Notes under the pieces: model-generated
Database searches by the model: none
Told to the model about the DNA's origin: nothing
Seen by the model: only the letters and a program-made list of their open reading frames with translations
In this document: piece after piece, positions 48,200-61,016 of the stretch
How positions within the stretch are numbered: the first letter of the stretch is position 1
Layout: every line of letters begins with the position of its first letter
Program-made: the position numbers and the translations under genes
Source: Balaenoptera acutorostrata
Taxonomy: Eukaryota; Chordata; Mammalia; Artiodactyla; Balaenopteridae
Direction: 5' to 3'
DNA length: 64,000 nt
NCBI RefSeq assembly: GCF_949987535.1
Contig: NC_080074.1
Span: forward strand, 25,875,268 to 25,939,267

Positions 48200-49110
48200 T
48201 TATTCTCTTTATGTCACATTTATCCCCATAATGCTAAGAAAAGAACCCAATTTAAAAATGGGCAAAGGTTTAAATAGGTATTTTTCCAAAGAAGACATGC
48301 AAATGTCCAATAAGCCCATGAAAAGATGCTTGACATTCTTAGGCATTAGGGAAATGCAAATCAAAACCACAATGAGATACTGCTTCACATCCACTAGAAT
48401 GACTATAACCAAAAAGACAGATAATAACAAGTGTTAATGAGGATGTAGAGAAATTGGAACCCTCGTACATTGCTGGCAGAAATGTAAAATGGTGCTGCTG
48501 CTGTCTGGTAGGTCCTCAAAAAGTTTAACATAGACTTATTATATGATCCAGCAATTCTACTCCTCAGTATCTGCCCAAGTGAATTGAAAACATATGTCTA
48601 CACAAAACCTTTTACATGAATGTTCATAGCAGCATTATTCATAGGAGCAAAAAGTGGAAACAACCCAGTGTCCATCAACTGATGAATGAATAAACAAAAT
48701 GCGGTATATCCATACAATGGAGTATTATCCAACCATAAAAAGGAATGCAGTACTGATACATGCTACAACGTAAATGAACCTTGAAAACAGTATGCTAAGT
48801 GAGAGAAGCCAGACACAAAAGGCCACATATTGTATTATTCCTTTTCTATGAAATGTCCAGAAAAAGCAAATCCATAAAGACAAAGTACGTTAGTGGTTGC
48901 CAGGAGCTGGAGCTCAGGGAGGAATGGGGAGTGACTGCTGAATGGGCACAAGTTTTCTTTTTTGGGGTGATGGAAATTCTCTGGAATTAGATGATGGCAA
49001 TGATTGCACAATTTTTTGGATATTCTAAAACCCACTGAATTGCATGCTTTAAAATTGTTAAAATGATGAATTTTATGCTATGTGAATATAATCTCAATAA
49101 GAAAAAATCA
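48200..49110 (+). mobile_element. Old L1 (L1MA/MB-type) 3' part
   Basis: ORF2 3' end text (ccaaagaagacatgcaaatg, ccacaatgagatactgcttc, ccagcaattctactcctcag, gtccatcaactgatgaatga) followed by a 3' UTR (gtggttgccaggagctgga, tgaattgcatgctttaaaat). Stops interrupt ORF2; the 102-codon frame at 48129-48437 is a shadow of it. Confidence 0.87.
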
Positions 49111-49224
49111 AAAGCTAAAAAACAAACCAACCAACCCATGGCTGGTTACAAAGGAACTTTACAAAATGAATATATTTCTTTTCAAGTCCCAGTCATTAAG
49201 CCGACTGTTTTAAAAAGCAGTAGC

Positions 49225-49301
49225 ATAAAGCAGATGCTAACACACTATTGTAAGGCAATTATACTTCAATAAAGATGTTTGAAAAAAATAAATAAATAAA
49301 T
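49225..49301 (+). mobile_element. Very short 5'-truncated L1 3' end
   Basis: Only about 50 bp of L1 3' terminus (gctaacacactattgtaagg, cttcaataaagatgtttg) plus an A-rich taaa tail, flanked by a perfect 13-bp TSD aaaaagcagtagc (49212-49224, 49302-49314). A clean example of severe 5' truncation. Confidence 0.92.
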
Positions 49302-49314
49302 AAAAAGCAGTAGC

Positions 49315-51293
49315 TTTGGATGGATGGGTATTGAAGAAAACCAATTCTTTCAGTAGCTGTGGTTGTTGTTTCTGGACATATTCAAATGATCACAGATGTG
49401 GTAATGACTGCTTTCTGACAGAGTTGCCAAACAAGCATAAGTTTTTAATATCAGTACTTCCACCTTAATCTTTCATATGAGCATACTCAATAATGAAGAC
49501 TATGTTTTACAAGATTCACCTGGAAACAAGCAATTTTCCAATATGAAAAGAAGCACCTGAATGAATTAATTCAACAACAAAAGACTATGGAAGAAAACAT
49601 GCCCTAGCAACTGGCTTCTTGTACTATAATCAGGGGCTCATTTATCTTAAGTCAACTTTTGTAACACCCTCTGCACTGTATAGAATACTGAGTGACAGTT
49701 AAACAGAACTGTCAAGAAAAAAGGAAAACAGTGGGAAACGTGGACTAGAATTAATTTTAAAAAAAAAAGAAAGAAAGAAAAAACTTTGTATAAGAATGCA
49801 AAATAGTCGGTGACAAGGAATTTTCCTTTAAAATAACCAAAAGCTATGTGAATACATTGAGCAAGTGAATGTCACTGGGGTGAAAAGTACTTAATAATCC
49901 CCCACAGCATTTCTAATAGAATTTACCTGGTCCCCAACTAATTACAAAAACCCATCTAAATCCTCAAAGACGTTGAACAAAACCCCACAAGACCTTCCTT
50001 CTTTCTTGCATCAAATGCTGCTTGACAGATAAGTTGCTTACAAAATGAGTTCTAGTTTTTCCCTTCACTTAGTTTCTCAGGTTCTTGTCTGATAGTTTTA
50101 ACAGCATAGGAGAAGTTATATATTGTTAATTCTACTTTTGCTATTTCTTTCTAAAATTATTCAAATTAAATAGATACTAAAAAATTGATATGATCCCTTT
50201 TTCCCTCCAGAGATTTTATCATAAGAAGTTATTTTAGGTGTTTGTGGGAAGGAAAAAAAAAAAAAATCTTCCTGATGACATCACTGTTCTAAGATGGAAG
50301 CCTCTAATGTTTTAGGGCTCTCTCGGGAGTTCTGTTCCCTGTTTTGCCACTGATTTGTGTTGTGACCTTGGAAAAGTTTAAATATAAAAAGACAAGTGCA
50401 AAGTGAACTTATGAAAACAAGACTTAACTGAGATCAAACGAAGAGCAGAGATGGAGTGGGTCACATGGCTATGTATTATAGCAACTGTCCCAGTGACTCA
50501 ACACAGTAACGCAGGTAGTAATCGGGCTTGAAAGAAATTTCAGATGCCTTAGCTGTATACTAAGATAGTTTCTTATATAGTATTCTAGGAAAGTCAAAGT
50601 CTGCCTATAAAAAAGAACTGCAGCAAGACTCTAATGATATTTGTCAATCTTCTCTTGTTCTATATCTTGAAGAAATTGTAGCTGTTACAGAGGAGAAAAG
50701 GAGCTAATTTGATATTATGAGGCAATTCCTTAGATACACTGAAATAAATGTCTTAAAATCAGAGTACCTTACTTTATTGCCATTGTACACATGCAAATCT
50801 GAAACCAAATTATGCATGTAACCTAACTATTCATTTGTAGGATTTATCCAAATAAATATACCTGTTGGACAGACATCATTTTTAAAAGCCCAGTAGTCAG
50901 AAATAATTCTTAAAACCCATTGGAAACAAAAAGCAAATAAGAAATAGTTCTATGTAAGGAAGTAATGATAGAAAAGAATCACATAAATTGGTAATAGTAT
51001 GATCTTATCTGAATGTAATCTTCATAAGCTTCCTGAGCATCACAATTTTTAGTTTAATGCTATTTTCACTTTTATGGCAGAAATATTTATTACAGTCCCC
51101 ACAGGAAAGATAAAGTGCCTGAGGAAACTGAAGAAAAGAAGCTAGTAGAATTAATCTTGTAAAAATACGAGACATTCAAAACCCATTTAGCTATATAAAG
51201 CATGTTGAAATTCCACTTTTAGAAGTATATCCTCAAGTAGTCTAGACAGAAGAACTTTAGGTAACATGTGGAGGATAAGAAATGGCAGTGTTA
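49315..51293. other. Unassigned intronic sequence
   Basis: About 2 kb without recognised repeats, exons or RNA genes. Contains A-rich runs at about 49760 and 50253. Confidence 0.5.
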
Positions 51294-51307
51294 AAGGATA
51301 CATTTTT

Positions 51308-51666
51308 TTTTAACTTATTTATTTAAATTTATTTATTTATTTTTGGCTGTGTTGGGTCTTAATTGCTGCATGCAGGCTTTCTCTAGTTGCAGCGAGCAAG
51401 GGCTACTCTTCGTTGTGGTGCGCGGGCTTCTCATTGCGGTGGCTTCTCTTGTTGCGGAGCACAGGCTCTAGGCACGCGGGCTTCAGTAGTTGTGGCACGT
51501 GGGCTAAGTAGTTGTGGCCCATGGGCTCTAGAGCGCAGGCTCAGTAGTTGTGGCACACGGGCTTAGTTGCTCTGTGGCATGTGGGATCTTCCCAGACCAG
51601 GGCTCGAACCCATATCCCCTGCATTGGCAGGCGGATTCTTAACCACTGTGCCACCAGGGAAGTCCC
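51308..51666 (-). mobile_element. CHR-type tRNA-derived SINE (long body)
   Basis: Minus-strand copy with repeated agtagttgtggc units, B box gggctcgaaccc and head ccaccagggaagtcc. 14-bp perfect TSD aaggatacattttt at 51294-51307 and 51667-51680. Confidence 0.95.
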
Positions 51667-51995
51667 AAGGATACATTTTTAAAAAGTAAAGCCATGACTG
51701 TCACACAGATATAAAATAAACATGTGTCAACCGTTTTACTTAACTCAGTAATTAATGAGGGACCAGTAAGACCTTATCACTGCTTCAAAGGAAAATTCGA
51801 AGAACCACACATACACTGGCAAATGAAGAAATATACAAAGAGGTGCAAAATAGGTCAATGTGAAGGGCAATGATCAATTGCATTGTCAGACACAACTGAT
51901 TTGCATTTCTATGGACAAGAGTTATTTGAATTATTATTAATTTTCTACAACTTACAGAGTTGTAAAATGGTTCAGTGATAATAAAATGCAGAGAT

Positions 51996-53122
51996 GGGCA
52001 GAAGACCTAAGTAGACATTCTCCAAAGAAGACATACAGCCGGCCAACAGGCATGTGAAAAGATGCTCAGCATCACTAATCATTAGAGAAATGCAAATCAA
52101 AACTACAAGGAAGTATCACCTCACACCAGTCAGAATGGCCATCATTAAAAAGTCTACAAATAATAAATGCTGAAGAGGGTGTGGAGAAAAGGGAACCCTC
52201 TTGCACTGTTGGTGGGAATGTAAATTGATACAGCCACTATGAGAACAGTATGGAGGTTCCTTAAAAAACTAAAAATAGAACTACCATACGACCCAGCGAT
52301 CCCACTACTGGGCCTATACCCTGAGAAAACCATAATTCAAAAAGAGTCATGTACCACAATGTTCATTGCAGCTCTATTTACAATAGCCAGGACATGGAAG
52401 CAACCTAAGTGTCCATCGACAGATGAATGGATGAAGAAGATGTGGCACATATATACAATGGAATATTACTCAGCCATAAAAAGAAACAAAATTGAGTTAT
52501 TTGTAGTGAGGTGGATGGACCTAGAGTCTGTCATACAGAGTGCAGGAAGTCAGAAAGAGAAAAACAAATACCGTATGCTAACACATATATATGGAATCTA
52601 AAAAAAAAAAAAAGGTTCTGATGAACCTAGGGGCAGGACAGGAATAAAGACGCAGACGTAGAGAATGGACTTTAGGACACGGGGAGGGGGAAGGGTAAGC
52701 TGGGACAAAGTGAGAGAGTGGCATGGACATATATACACTACCAAATGTAAAACAGATAGCTAGTGGGAAGCAGCCGCATAGCACAGGGAGATCAGCTCCA
52801 TGCTTTGTGACCACCTAGAGGGGTGGGATAGGGAGGGTGGGAGGGAGGTGCAAGAGGGAGGGGATATGGGGATATATGTATCCCTATATATGTATACATA
52901 TATACATATGTATACATATGTATATGTATATATGTATATGTATAGCTGATTCACTTTGTTATAAAGCAGAAACTAACACACCATTGTAAGGCAATTATAC
53001 TCCAATAAAGATGTTAAAAAAACAAACAAACAAAAAAAAAACTGAATCACTTTGCTGTACACCTGAAACTAACACAACATTGTAAATCAACTATGCTTCA
53101 GTTACAAAAAAAAAAAAAAAAG
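51996..53122 (+). mobile_element. L1 3' end with residual ORF2 C-terminus and composite tail
   Basis: About 1.1 kb: ORF2 3' region with an open stretch of 120 codons (52239-52601; LPYDPAIPLLGLYPE, KQPKCPSTDEWMKKMW, MEYYSAIKRNKIELF), then the 3' UTR with a G-rich block (52680-52860), a TATG-rich stretch (52865-52945) and the terminus caattatactccaataaag. After its A-rich tail comes a second L1 terminus (53041-53105) and a second A run. The short TSD gcagagat (51988-51995, 53123-53130) encloses both. 5'-truncated, so the frame is not functional. Confidence 0.88.
52865..52945 (+). repeat. (TATG)n/(TA)n-rich microsatellite inside L1 3' UTR
   Basis: Alternating tatgta and tacata units. Explains the chance minus-strand open frame at 52760-52954. 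Confidence 0.9.
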
Positions 53123-53130
53123 GCAGAGAT

Positions 53131-54729
53131 AACCCACAAAAGTATGCTAGTCAGAACACTTAGTCTTTTTTTTTTTTTTGGCGTGGGGTTGGGGGGGCAG
53201 CATTTCAAAGTTTATCTGAATTTTACAAACAAAAAGAACATTATTTGTTAATTAGGGAAATATGCAAAGAAAAGTATGCTGATGATGTTGATAATTTGGT
53301 TTCCCAAAACTTGCTACATTTGAAACTTTTAAGCCCATTGTTATAAGTAAAAGTAGTCCCTATACCTGGACTCACAAAGAGAGAGAGATTTTCTTTATTC
53401 TAGGAAATCATCACTCTGAAAGGTAAGAGAGAATCCTACCTAAAATTTACTGAAGAACCCAAAATTTAAACTAAAGTGCTCACTTTAAAACCATTGTTGA
53501 GCTAATAGTATATTTTAAAACAATGGGAATATTTTAAAACCTTCTTTCATGTGGCTTTTAAATAAGGTTACGTTATTAACAATATTTTTTAACTCAAAAG
53601 TGTTTTGAAATTTATTTGGAAAGCCCAAAATGCTTTTCTCTGTCCTGGAGCAGTTTCTGCCTTCCTTTCTGCAGGGAAGTTGGTTTGGGAAGTTTGTTTT
53701 TGCTTTGTTTTGTTTTTCGTTTTGACCAATCATCTAATTTAACAGAAAGTGCCATGATGTATGTTGAAAGATAAACCACAAAACTTGGTTTTAGTTCTTA
53801 GTTCTAGCTGTAATACTACAAAACAGAGGTCTGCTGAAACACATCTTTACGAAATCTTAAAATTAATGTCCACAATTTGGAGTACACAGATTTAGTAGCA
53901 TTTGGAAATTTTGTGTGTGTGGATTCATGCTTCTGAATACTACTTCAACTCCTGATTTCATATGATAAATAGCATGCACAGTGGCACAGAAAAACTGCCA
54001 TTTAGATATATAAATAAAAGCTTTGGGGCATACAAAGTTTTGTACGTGAAAAAATGGAAATAAGCCAGCAACCTGAATCTAAAAATTGACCTGAATCATT
54101 AGGTTATGTACAGTGTTCTCACTTACCATTCTTTATAAATTAAAACTAACTGTTTAAAAGCCATCACACTACATAATATTACTATCTGTCCCTATCAAAT
54201 CATATCTAATAGGGAGAGCCCATAACAAAAGGGAGGCTATTCACAAAGAGCAAATCTTTAATTAGAATTCATTTACATTCCTGTTATCTCCATTTGCAAA
54301 TTTATTCAGGGGAGTTTCTGATAAGTTAAGAGTTGTTAACACTTGCAGTGGCCCAGAAATACCCCTAGGAGGCATCAGAATTTTCAGTGTACAGACAGAT
54401 TTTACACTAAACCAATGGGAATCTAAAAGTATTCTCTACCAGTACATGCCCTGAACTTATTCATGCCAGGTATGGGAAATGGGGGCCAATCTTCCTATAT
54501 TCACCCATCTTGAAAACTGCTAGGTTTCTCCCAGAGGAATAGGACAAATAATCCATTCAAGAACTTAATACCCTTGAAATGGCTCACTTTGAGTCCAAAC
54601 CAGCCTTTGCCCCAAGGAGCTCTTCAAGGACAAACTGGTTTGAAACATACCAATATTATTTAAGTAACACACTGAAGAGATCTGGCCAAAGTAGATCCCT
54701 CAAAAATCCTACTCCCCAGGGTCTTTAGA
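53131..54729. other. Unassigned intronic sequence
   Basis: A T14 run followed by a G-rich run at 53166-53199. Otherwise no recognisable features. Confidence 0.5.
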
Positions 54730-54734
54730 ATAGT

Positions 54735-54970
54735 ATAGTTTAAGGGTTAAGTTGGTGGCTCTGGAGTCAGACTGCTAGAATTCAAATAGCTCCACCACTT
54801 ACTGGCTTTGTGACCTTGGGTAAATTACTTAAACTCTTTGGGCTTCAGTTTCCTCATTTATGAAATGGAAGTAATAATTATACCTACCTTATTCTTGTGT
54901 AAATCCAATGAATTAATATTTATACAATGCCTAGAACAGTGCCTGGTACATAGTAAGTGCTAATCAATAT
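54735..54970 (+). repeat. MIR SINE
   Basis: ggtggctctggagtcagac, ttgtgaccttgggtaaatta, cttcagtttcctcatttatg, gcctggtacatagtaagtgc: nearly complete MIR. Confidence 0.85.
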
Positions 54971-54997
54971 TAACTACTACTATTATTGTTATTATTT

Positions 54998-55030
54998 ATC
55001 ATCATCATCATCATCATCTTCTTCTTCATC
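54998..55030 (+). repeat. (ATC)n/(TTC)n microsatellite
   Basis: Run of atc units passing into cttcttcttc, directly after the MIR 3' end. Confidence 0.9.
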
Positions 55031-55354
55031 TTTATTGTTCCCATTTCCCTCCCTGACTAATCCATGTTCCTTGGGCCTACAGTAGTTCTCCCATAGCAAC
55101 TATAGACGACCACCCTATGTAACATCATATTTACCAATATTCCTTGACCAGAAGCACTCTGGACAAAGCTGAATGTCTTTCAATCCTACTCTGCCCAAAA
55201 TCCTGCTCTGTGACAAACAAAAGTATCCTATTCCCGCTTCAAATGATTAATTAGCACCCTGCTGTCTTGGGAAGTTTTTAAAGTGGAACTAAACTCAATA
55301 GCTAAGGTTCTCAATGCTTCTTTGAATATACATTGGCTGAATAAAAAAAAAAAA

Positions 55355-55470
55355 AAATTAACACATATTGATTGAAAACCTATTATATGCCAGGTACTGG
55401 GGATTCAAAGAAATTTAAGCCACAGTTTCTTCCCTGCAAGAGTTTACAATCTAGTGGAGAGCGGTATATA
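55355..55470 (-). repeat. Antisense L2 fragment
   Basis: attgattgaaaacctattat, gccaggtactggggattca and gagtttacaatctagtggag match the inverse L2 terminus. Confidence 0.68.
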
Positions 55471-57613
55471 AACACGATTACCATACGGTGTACTTACATG
55501 CAGTTTTCCTATGAAATTTGTATTGGCTCCATGCATGGTTTGTGTTTTTGTTTTTTTTCCAGGTCTGTCAGCCAGAGCAAGGTTCTTGGCAAAACAGTGA
55601 AGTAGGCACAGTTTGTCTTTGGCTCCTTCCCTCTCCCCTTTAGACATTCCCTTTCCTTCCACCAGGAAACTACTTCCTCCTTTAAGCAACTCTGAGTACA
55701 GTTTTAGGATTGAAAACAGATGGTTATAATCCCTGCTGATATGTTTGTTGCTAATAATTTAAGGATTTACGCCTCCTGAGCTTAAGTACATTTTTGTAGG
55801 GAGCTCTTGAACCTAAAGCACCATTCAGAAGCTAAAGGAATGAGTCCCAATAGGAAGAATTTCAGGCAACAGGCTGACGGGGAAGCCTCTCGTGGCTGAT
55901 TTTCATTCTTTACTCATAATTGTTTCTGCTCTATACCTCTTTATTTTTTTGCCCATGCTTTCTTACAAGACCCGTTTTCTCTAGTGTTAAAGTATAGACC
56001 AAGGAATAGATTGTAGAGCTTTTCAACTTCTTACATTCTTGCTATATATATTATTGGGCAAGGGTTTGGAATACTCGGGCTTCAGCCTATTTTATCCCAT
56101 TCTGACAGTATGTTTCAAGTCCCCTTTTACCAAACTCAATTATTATGCTTCATATTCACCATAGAACTCCCACTTCTTCTGTGAAATTAAAACATGCAAC
56201 CCTTTAATAGGGGTAGAGGAATGTTTTATTTGTTAATGAAAAGACATGTTTTCCTCACAATGCTTTCTATTCAAAGGTTTATGCTGTAGCATTGTTGTGC
56301 CTGTTTTTCCCTGCTTAAGAGGAGCAGGTTCTAACAGGCTAGCCCATTATTAGAATTCATCTCTTTTCATGCATAAGAAGTTCATTCTTTTAGAAGTTAA
56401 TCCTTTTCTCTAAAAGGGACATACTATCTCTTTAGAAATTAAATCAGTTTTTTGCCTTTACATTTTGTCTTAAGGTGCTACAAAGCATTGTTCCACTTTC
56501 TAAATCATTTGTCATAGCTAAATGGAGGTCCGTGAATTGCCACAGCTGCCTTTAAGTGGGCATTTTTCTTAGGTTCATAGAATAGGCACTGTTTGTATCC
56601 TTTTTTCACAAACATTTTTTAAAGTTCCAATGATGGTATGAAAGAATATTCATTTCCCATTGGAATTCAAAGAATGAAAATAAAATCATGTATATGTAAA
56701 CAATAATGACACAAGAGCTCAAAGAAATTAGTCAATTGATGAAATTCAGGAATTTCTGAATATTTAGCTGTAAAATCTTTTTTTCCACTAACTTTCATTA
56801 TAAAGTTTAGTAGGACATGAACAATAGTTGGTCCTTTCTTTCTTGGAAAGCAGTTGGGAAGTAAATTTTATCAGACATTCACAAAGCAATTCAGTTAATT
56901 TGAGTTCTTCAAAGCTTTAAGCAGATTGATTATTCGCTTTGGTAATTCCATTATGGTGAATGTCTGGTGAGCATCACTAGATGATGAAATATACCTTTAT
57001 TTGGAAGGCAGGTGCTAGAATGACAGCCTACAATTACTTTAGTCACAAGCAATGGGGAAAATGCAGTTCAGAAGGAGGAAAACAGTAGAAGAAAAATCAG
57101 AAAGAATACAATTTAGTTTAGGTATAGTCATTATTGACAAATGCAAATCAATCTTCAGAGACTATTAACATTTATTTTTCATTTGTGCCACATCAGGTAG
57201 TGCCTGCAAAAAAGAAGAGATATTCTCCTAGCTCTCCCTTGTTTGACTTTCACATCATTTGGAAACATGCTGCATTGGAGAGATGCCAACAGGACCCAGC
57301 CATATGACATTTAAGTCTTATCTGGTAGCTCAGAAAGGATTATGGGTAGTTGCCTACAACCAGGCAGTATTCACAATACAGAGTAGCAGGGCTTAGAATC
57401 ATAGAACCTTAAGACTAGAAGGACCTTACAAGTCATCAAAGCCAATCTTCCATCTAATGTTCAAATATTCTACAACATCTTGATAAGTGATTGTCCTACC
57501 CATATGCTTGACATGGCAAACAACCAGATTCTCACAACCTCCTGCCATGGCCAATTTCCTCAACTCTATGTTTGTTGACTTCTAGAAGGCCTTCTGCCCC
57601 AAAGAGAACAATT
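55471..57613. other. Unassigned intronic sequence
   Basis: No exon, RNA gene or confident repeat. The phrase gaatcatagaaccttaagac with aaggaccttacaagtcatca (57395-57440) looks like an ancient dispersed repeat I cannot name. Confidence 0.4.
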
Positions 57614-57627
57614 AAAAAGCAGCTTTT

Positions 57628-57958
57628 TGGGCTTCCCTGGTGGCACAGTGGTTAAGAATCTGCCTGCCAATTCCGGGGGCACGGGTTCGAGCCCTGGTCC
57701 GGGAAGATCCCACATACTGCAGAACAACTAAGCCTGTGTGCCACAACTACTGAGCCTGCACTCTAGAACCCGCGAGCCACAACTACTGAAGCCCGCGTGC
57801 CTAGAGCCCGTGCTCTGCAACAAGAGAAGCCACCGCAATGAGAAGTCTTCACACCTCAACAAAGAGTAGCCCCTGCTCGCCACAACTAGAGAAAGCTCGC
57901 ACGCAGCAACGAAGACCCAACAGAGACAAAAATAAATAAATTTTAAAAAATAATTTTA
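57628..57958 (+). mobile_element. CHR-type tRNA-derived SINE
   Basis: Full plus-strand copy: gggcttccctggtggcaca, B box gggttcgagccc, ccacaactactga units and a taaa tail. 14-bp perfect TSD aaaaagcagctttt at 57614-57627 and 57959-57972. Confidence 0.96.
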
Positions 57959-58271
57959 AAAAAGCAGCTTTTCTAAGCAAGATGTGTATCTTCCAATGAC
58001 GGATTTGAAAAAATCGTTTCCTCATTTTGCCCCCACCTAGATTCTTACTTATATAGCCTTACATATGAAGGAGTGGTATTTTCTCTTCTATGTCTATTTG
58101 CCTCTAATATATAATATTTGTCAAAGTGCACAGGTGTTAATGAGCAAGCTGTTCCAGTAATTCCTTAAATTACTGGTTCAAAGTTTGTATGATTCCCTCC
58201 CTGTAAGATAAATATGCTAAAAATGACTTGCAAGTAGGTTAATATTAGTAACAAATAAATACTACTAGACA

Positions 58272-58890
58272 TGAGGCTGAAAACTTGGCCTCTGTGCACT
58301 GGTGCTGAATCAAATCTTGGAGACAGAGTTTTGGGTGAAGTAGAAAAGAACAGCTTTATTGCTTTGCCAGGCAAAGAGGGACACAGCGGGCTCGTGCCTC
58401 TCAAAAGTGTGTGTCCCAACCTGGGAGGATTTGGTGAGGAGTTTTATAGCAATGGTTCAAGGGCGGAATTGTTGATAAGGGTCAGGGTGTGTGCAGGGCC
58501 TGCACTCCTTTAATCTGACCACAGGTGGTCTCCTGATGAGCTTCTCTGGTTCCTTTAATCTGGCCCAGGTAGTCTCTTGATAAGCTTCTCTGGAATGAAG
58601 AATGCTAACATCTTCCATTTGTTGGGAATTTTAGTTCTGTAAAGAGCTTAAAGGTATTGTTATGTGTGTCCCTTGGGGCAGAAGCAGGACCCTGCCCCAA
58701 GGCTGCACTACTGTTTCTTGGCTGCTCCTCCCTTATCTTTGCATACCCTCCATTCCTTGATTAGCAACTGTTTGGACCTGCCCTTTGGAACTCAGGGAAG
58801 GTCATGGAGGCTGAAGGCTATTCCCTGCAAACAAAAAACGGGGGACACAGAAAGGCTTTCATGCCCAGGAGTCCCACAGGGTCTTGCTTG
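58272..58890 (-). mobile_element. Probable solitary endogenous retroviral LTR
   Basis: On the minus strand the left part reads as the 3' half of an LTR: a polyadenylation signal aataaagctg (near 58350) followed by cttcacccaaaactctgtct and a terminus ending in ca at 58272. The interior has directly repeated units (cctttaatctgaccac and cctttaatctggccc; cttctctgg twice). No internal retroviral genes are present. The far boundary is a guess and the family is not named; ERV1-type is an inference. Confidence 0.55.
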
Positions 58891-60658
58891 GTTTCAGATA
58901 TAGGTAGGAAAACTTTTGACATCAACAGAGAAACATACTCTCAGTATAGCAGAGGAGTTTATGAAATTCATAGAATATCCAAAATGCCAAGGTATACCTC
59001 TTAGATAATTAGGAGTTGTAGATTTTTTTGTTGAAATAGATTTCTCATTTTCCAATTATAAAGCCAGACACCACTCTTCTTCAACTAAGCCTTAAATACA
59101 TAATCCCATTTTCCTGCTCTTTATCTAGCTTATGTTTGTGTACCAAATAAGAGCTATGTTTAACTTGTTACTAAATTTTCCTTTTTCTGTTTTGTTTTTT
59201 TTTTTCAATGAAGACCTAGTTTTACTTGCACATTTTTCACGAGCATCAAATAGTGGGTGATCTTTCAAGCTTGAACTGTAACAGTTGTATTGCTGAGGAA
59301 GGATTTCTTGTTTCAGATGGTCTAGGTAATGATTTACAGCTATTTTTGGTAGTTCTCAAAATGACAGCTCCTTGAATTTTTCTGTGTGCAGAAATATTTG
59401 CTGGGCTGGCATCTTTCAGACCCTGGGAGGTTCATCCCAATCCTTGGCATGCAGGAATGAGGGAATGCTCTGAAATCCTTACTCCAGAGGGAACTGACCT
59501 GTCCACATTATCTTGTGATACATGTGAATGTTTGATGAGGTTTCCCTAAATGTCTGTGGCCTCCTGAGGCCTGGAATTTGTGGGCCAGGACTAACCTATG
59601 AGTTAGGTGAAATTACATATAGGCCTTGGGCATTCCAAGACCAAACCAGATAAACTGACTTATAATGATAGTTTAATTCCTCTAAAGAAAAGTAGCAATA
59701 ATTTGCAGCATCTATGTTTATATAGTATTGAATAAATGGTTGTTTTAAAAGTAGGAAGGATACAAAAAAGCAATAAAATAAAAATTAGCAACCTTTTAAA
59801 ATTCTAAACATTATCAGAAAATACATTTGACTGCCATTGGCTGTTGGAAGGTATAAGCTGGGGTAAAAAATTTTGGAAAGGAAATAATAAAGGAGGGGGA
59901 AGAAACAACATAACAGACAAGATAGGAGGTAAAAGGAAATCTTTTAAAAGAGAAGAAAATAAAGTATATTTAATACAACTTTCAATCACTTCCTTACTCA
60001 AAAATCTTCAATGGATCTTCAGTATTACAGGATAAATTCATCATTCTTAAGCTATTTAATGTATTCCGTGGTCTAGATAGAACCTACTTATTCAACACAT
60101 GTCCTCTGGTTTACTTACTGACTCTTCAGAATATTCCTTTGGGGTTATCTTCTTGTCTTTGCTCCCTAAGGAAAATCCTATGTACTCTTCAAGACACAAC
60201 CTCAGGGACCGCACTTAGAGTTTTATACAGATAGCAATTATTGACCTTGGTCTCTACTATATTTACTTTGGACTTCTTAACATTGTTTCAAATGCCCTCC
60301 TCAGATAGTATTCCATATAATCTCCTTAACAGCAATGATGAATTAGGGATGGTTTATTCTAGGAATTTTGACTCTAATTCTATCAAATATTTGTATCCTG
60401 GGTGTTTTGTATGTAGTGGTTTGTTTTTTATTTTTTCACAGGTTATTATAGAATTTAGACAGTTACAAAACTGCTTTTTCTTCTAATCTTCATTATGCTA
60501 CTAACTTGTGCCAGCTACATAAGTATGCCTTCGCTTCACTAAATTCCTCAACTTTGGAAGATTTTTCTTATTCATTTTTTCAAAAGACTCCATTTTGTTT
60601 GAAATCAGGATCTAGTACAAGTAAACAAAGAATCATCCATCTTTTACTGAGAGCCTTT
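58891..60658. other. Unassigned, includes one copy of an unnamed repeat pair
   Basis: The part at about 59610-59690 (cttgggcattccaag) resembles 61355-61435. Otherwise unique sequence. Confidence 0.4.
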
Positions 60659-60676
60659 AAAGAATCTTACCATGCA

Positions 60677-60998
60677 AATCTAGAATATGACACAAATGAA
60701 CTTATCTGCGAAACAGAAACAGACTCACAGACATAGAGAACAGACTTGTGATTAGCAAGGGGGAGGGGGGTTGAAGAGGGAAGAAGTTGGAGTTTGGGGT
60801 TAGCAGATGCAAACTATTAGATATAGGATGGATAAACAAGGTCTTACCGTATAGCACAGTGAACTATATTCAATATCCTGTGATAAACCATAATGGAAAA
60901 TATGAAAAAGAATATATATATATATGCACATAACTGAATCACTTTGCTGTACAGTAGAAATTAACACAACATTGTAAATCAACTATATTTCAATTAAA
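60677..60998 (+). mobile_element. 5'-truncated L1 3' end
   Basis: About 320 bp of L1 3' UTR: agactcacagacatagagaa, a G-rich block at 60759-60790, gtatagcacagtgaactata, cactttgctgtacagtagaa, caactatatttcaatt plus a short A run. Perfect 18-bp TSD aaagaatcttaccatgca at 60659-60676 and 60999-61016. Confidence 0.94.
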
Positions 60999-61016
60999 AA
61001 AGAATCTTACCATGCA

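Noticed and set aside
52239..52601. 120-codon open frame resembling a reverse-transcriptase tail
   Set aside because: It is the C-terminus of L1 ORF2 in a 5'-truncated copy with no promoter or upstream domains.
58272..58890. A complete endogenous provirus
   Set aside because: Only LTR-like sequence on one side is visible; no gag, pol or env homology lies nearby, so at most it is a solitary LTR.
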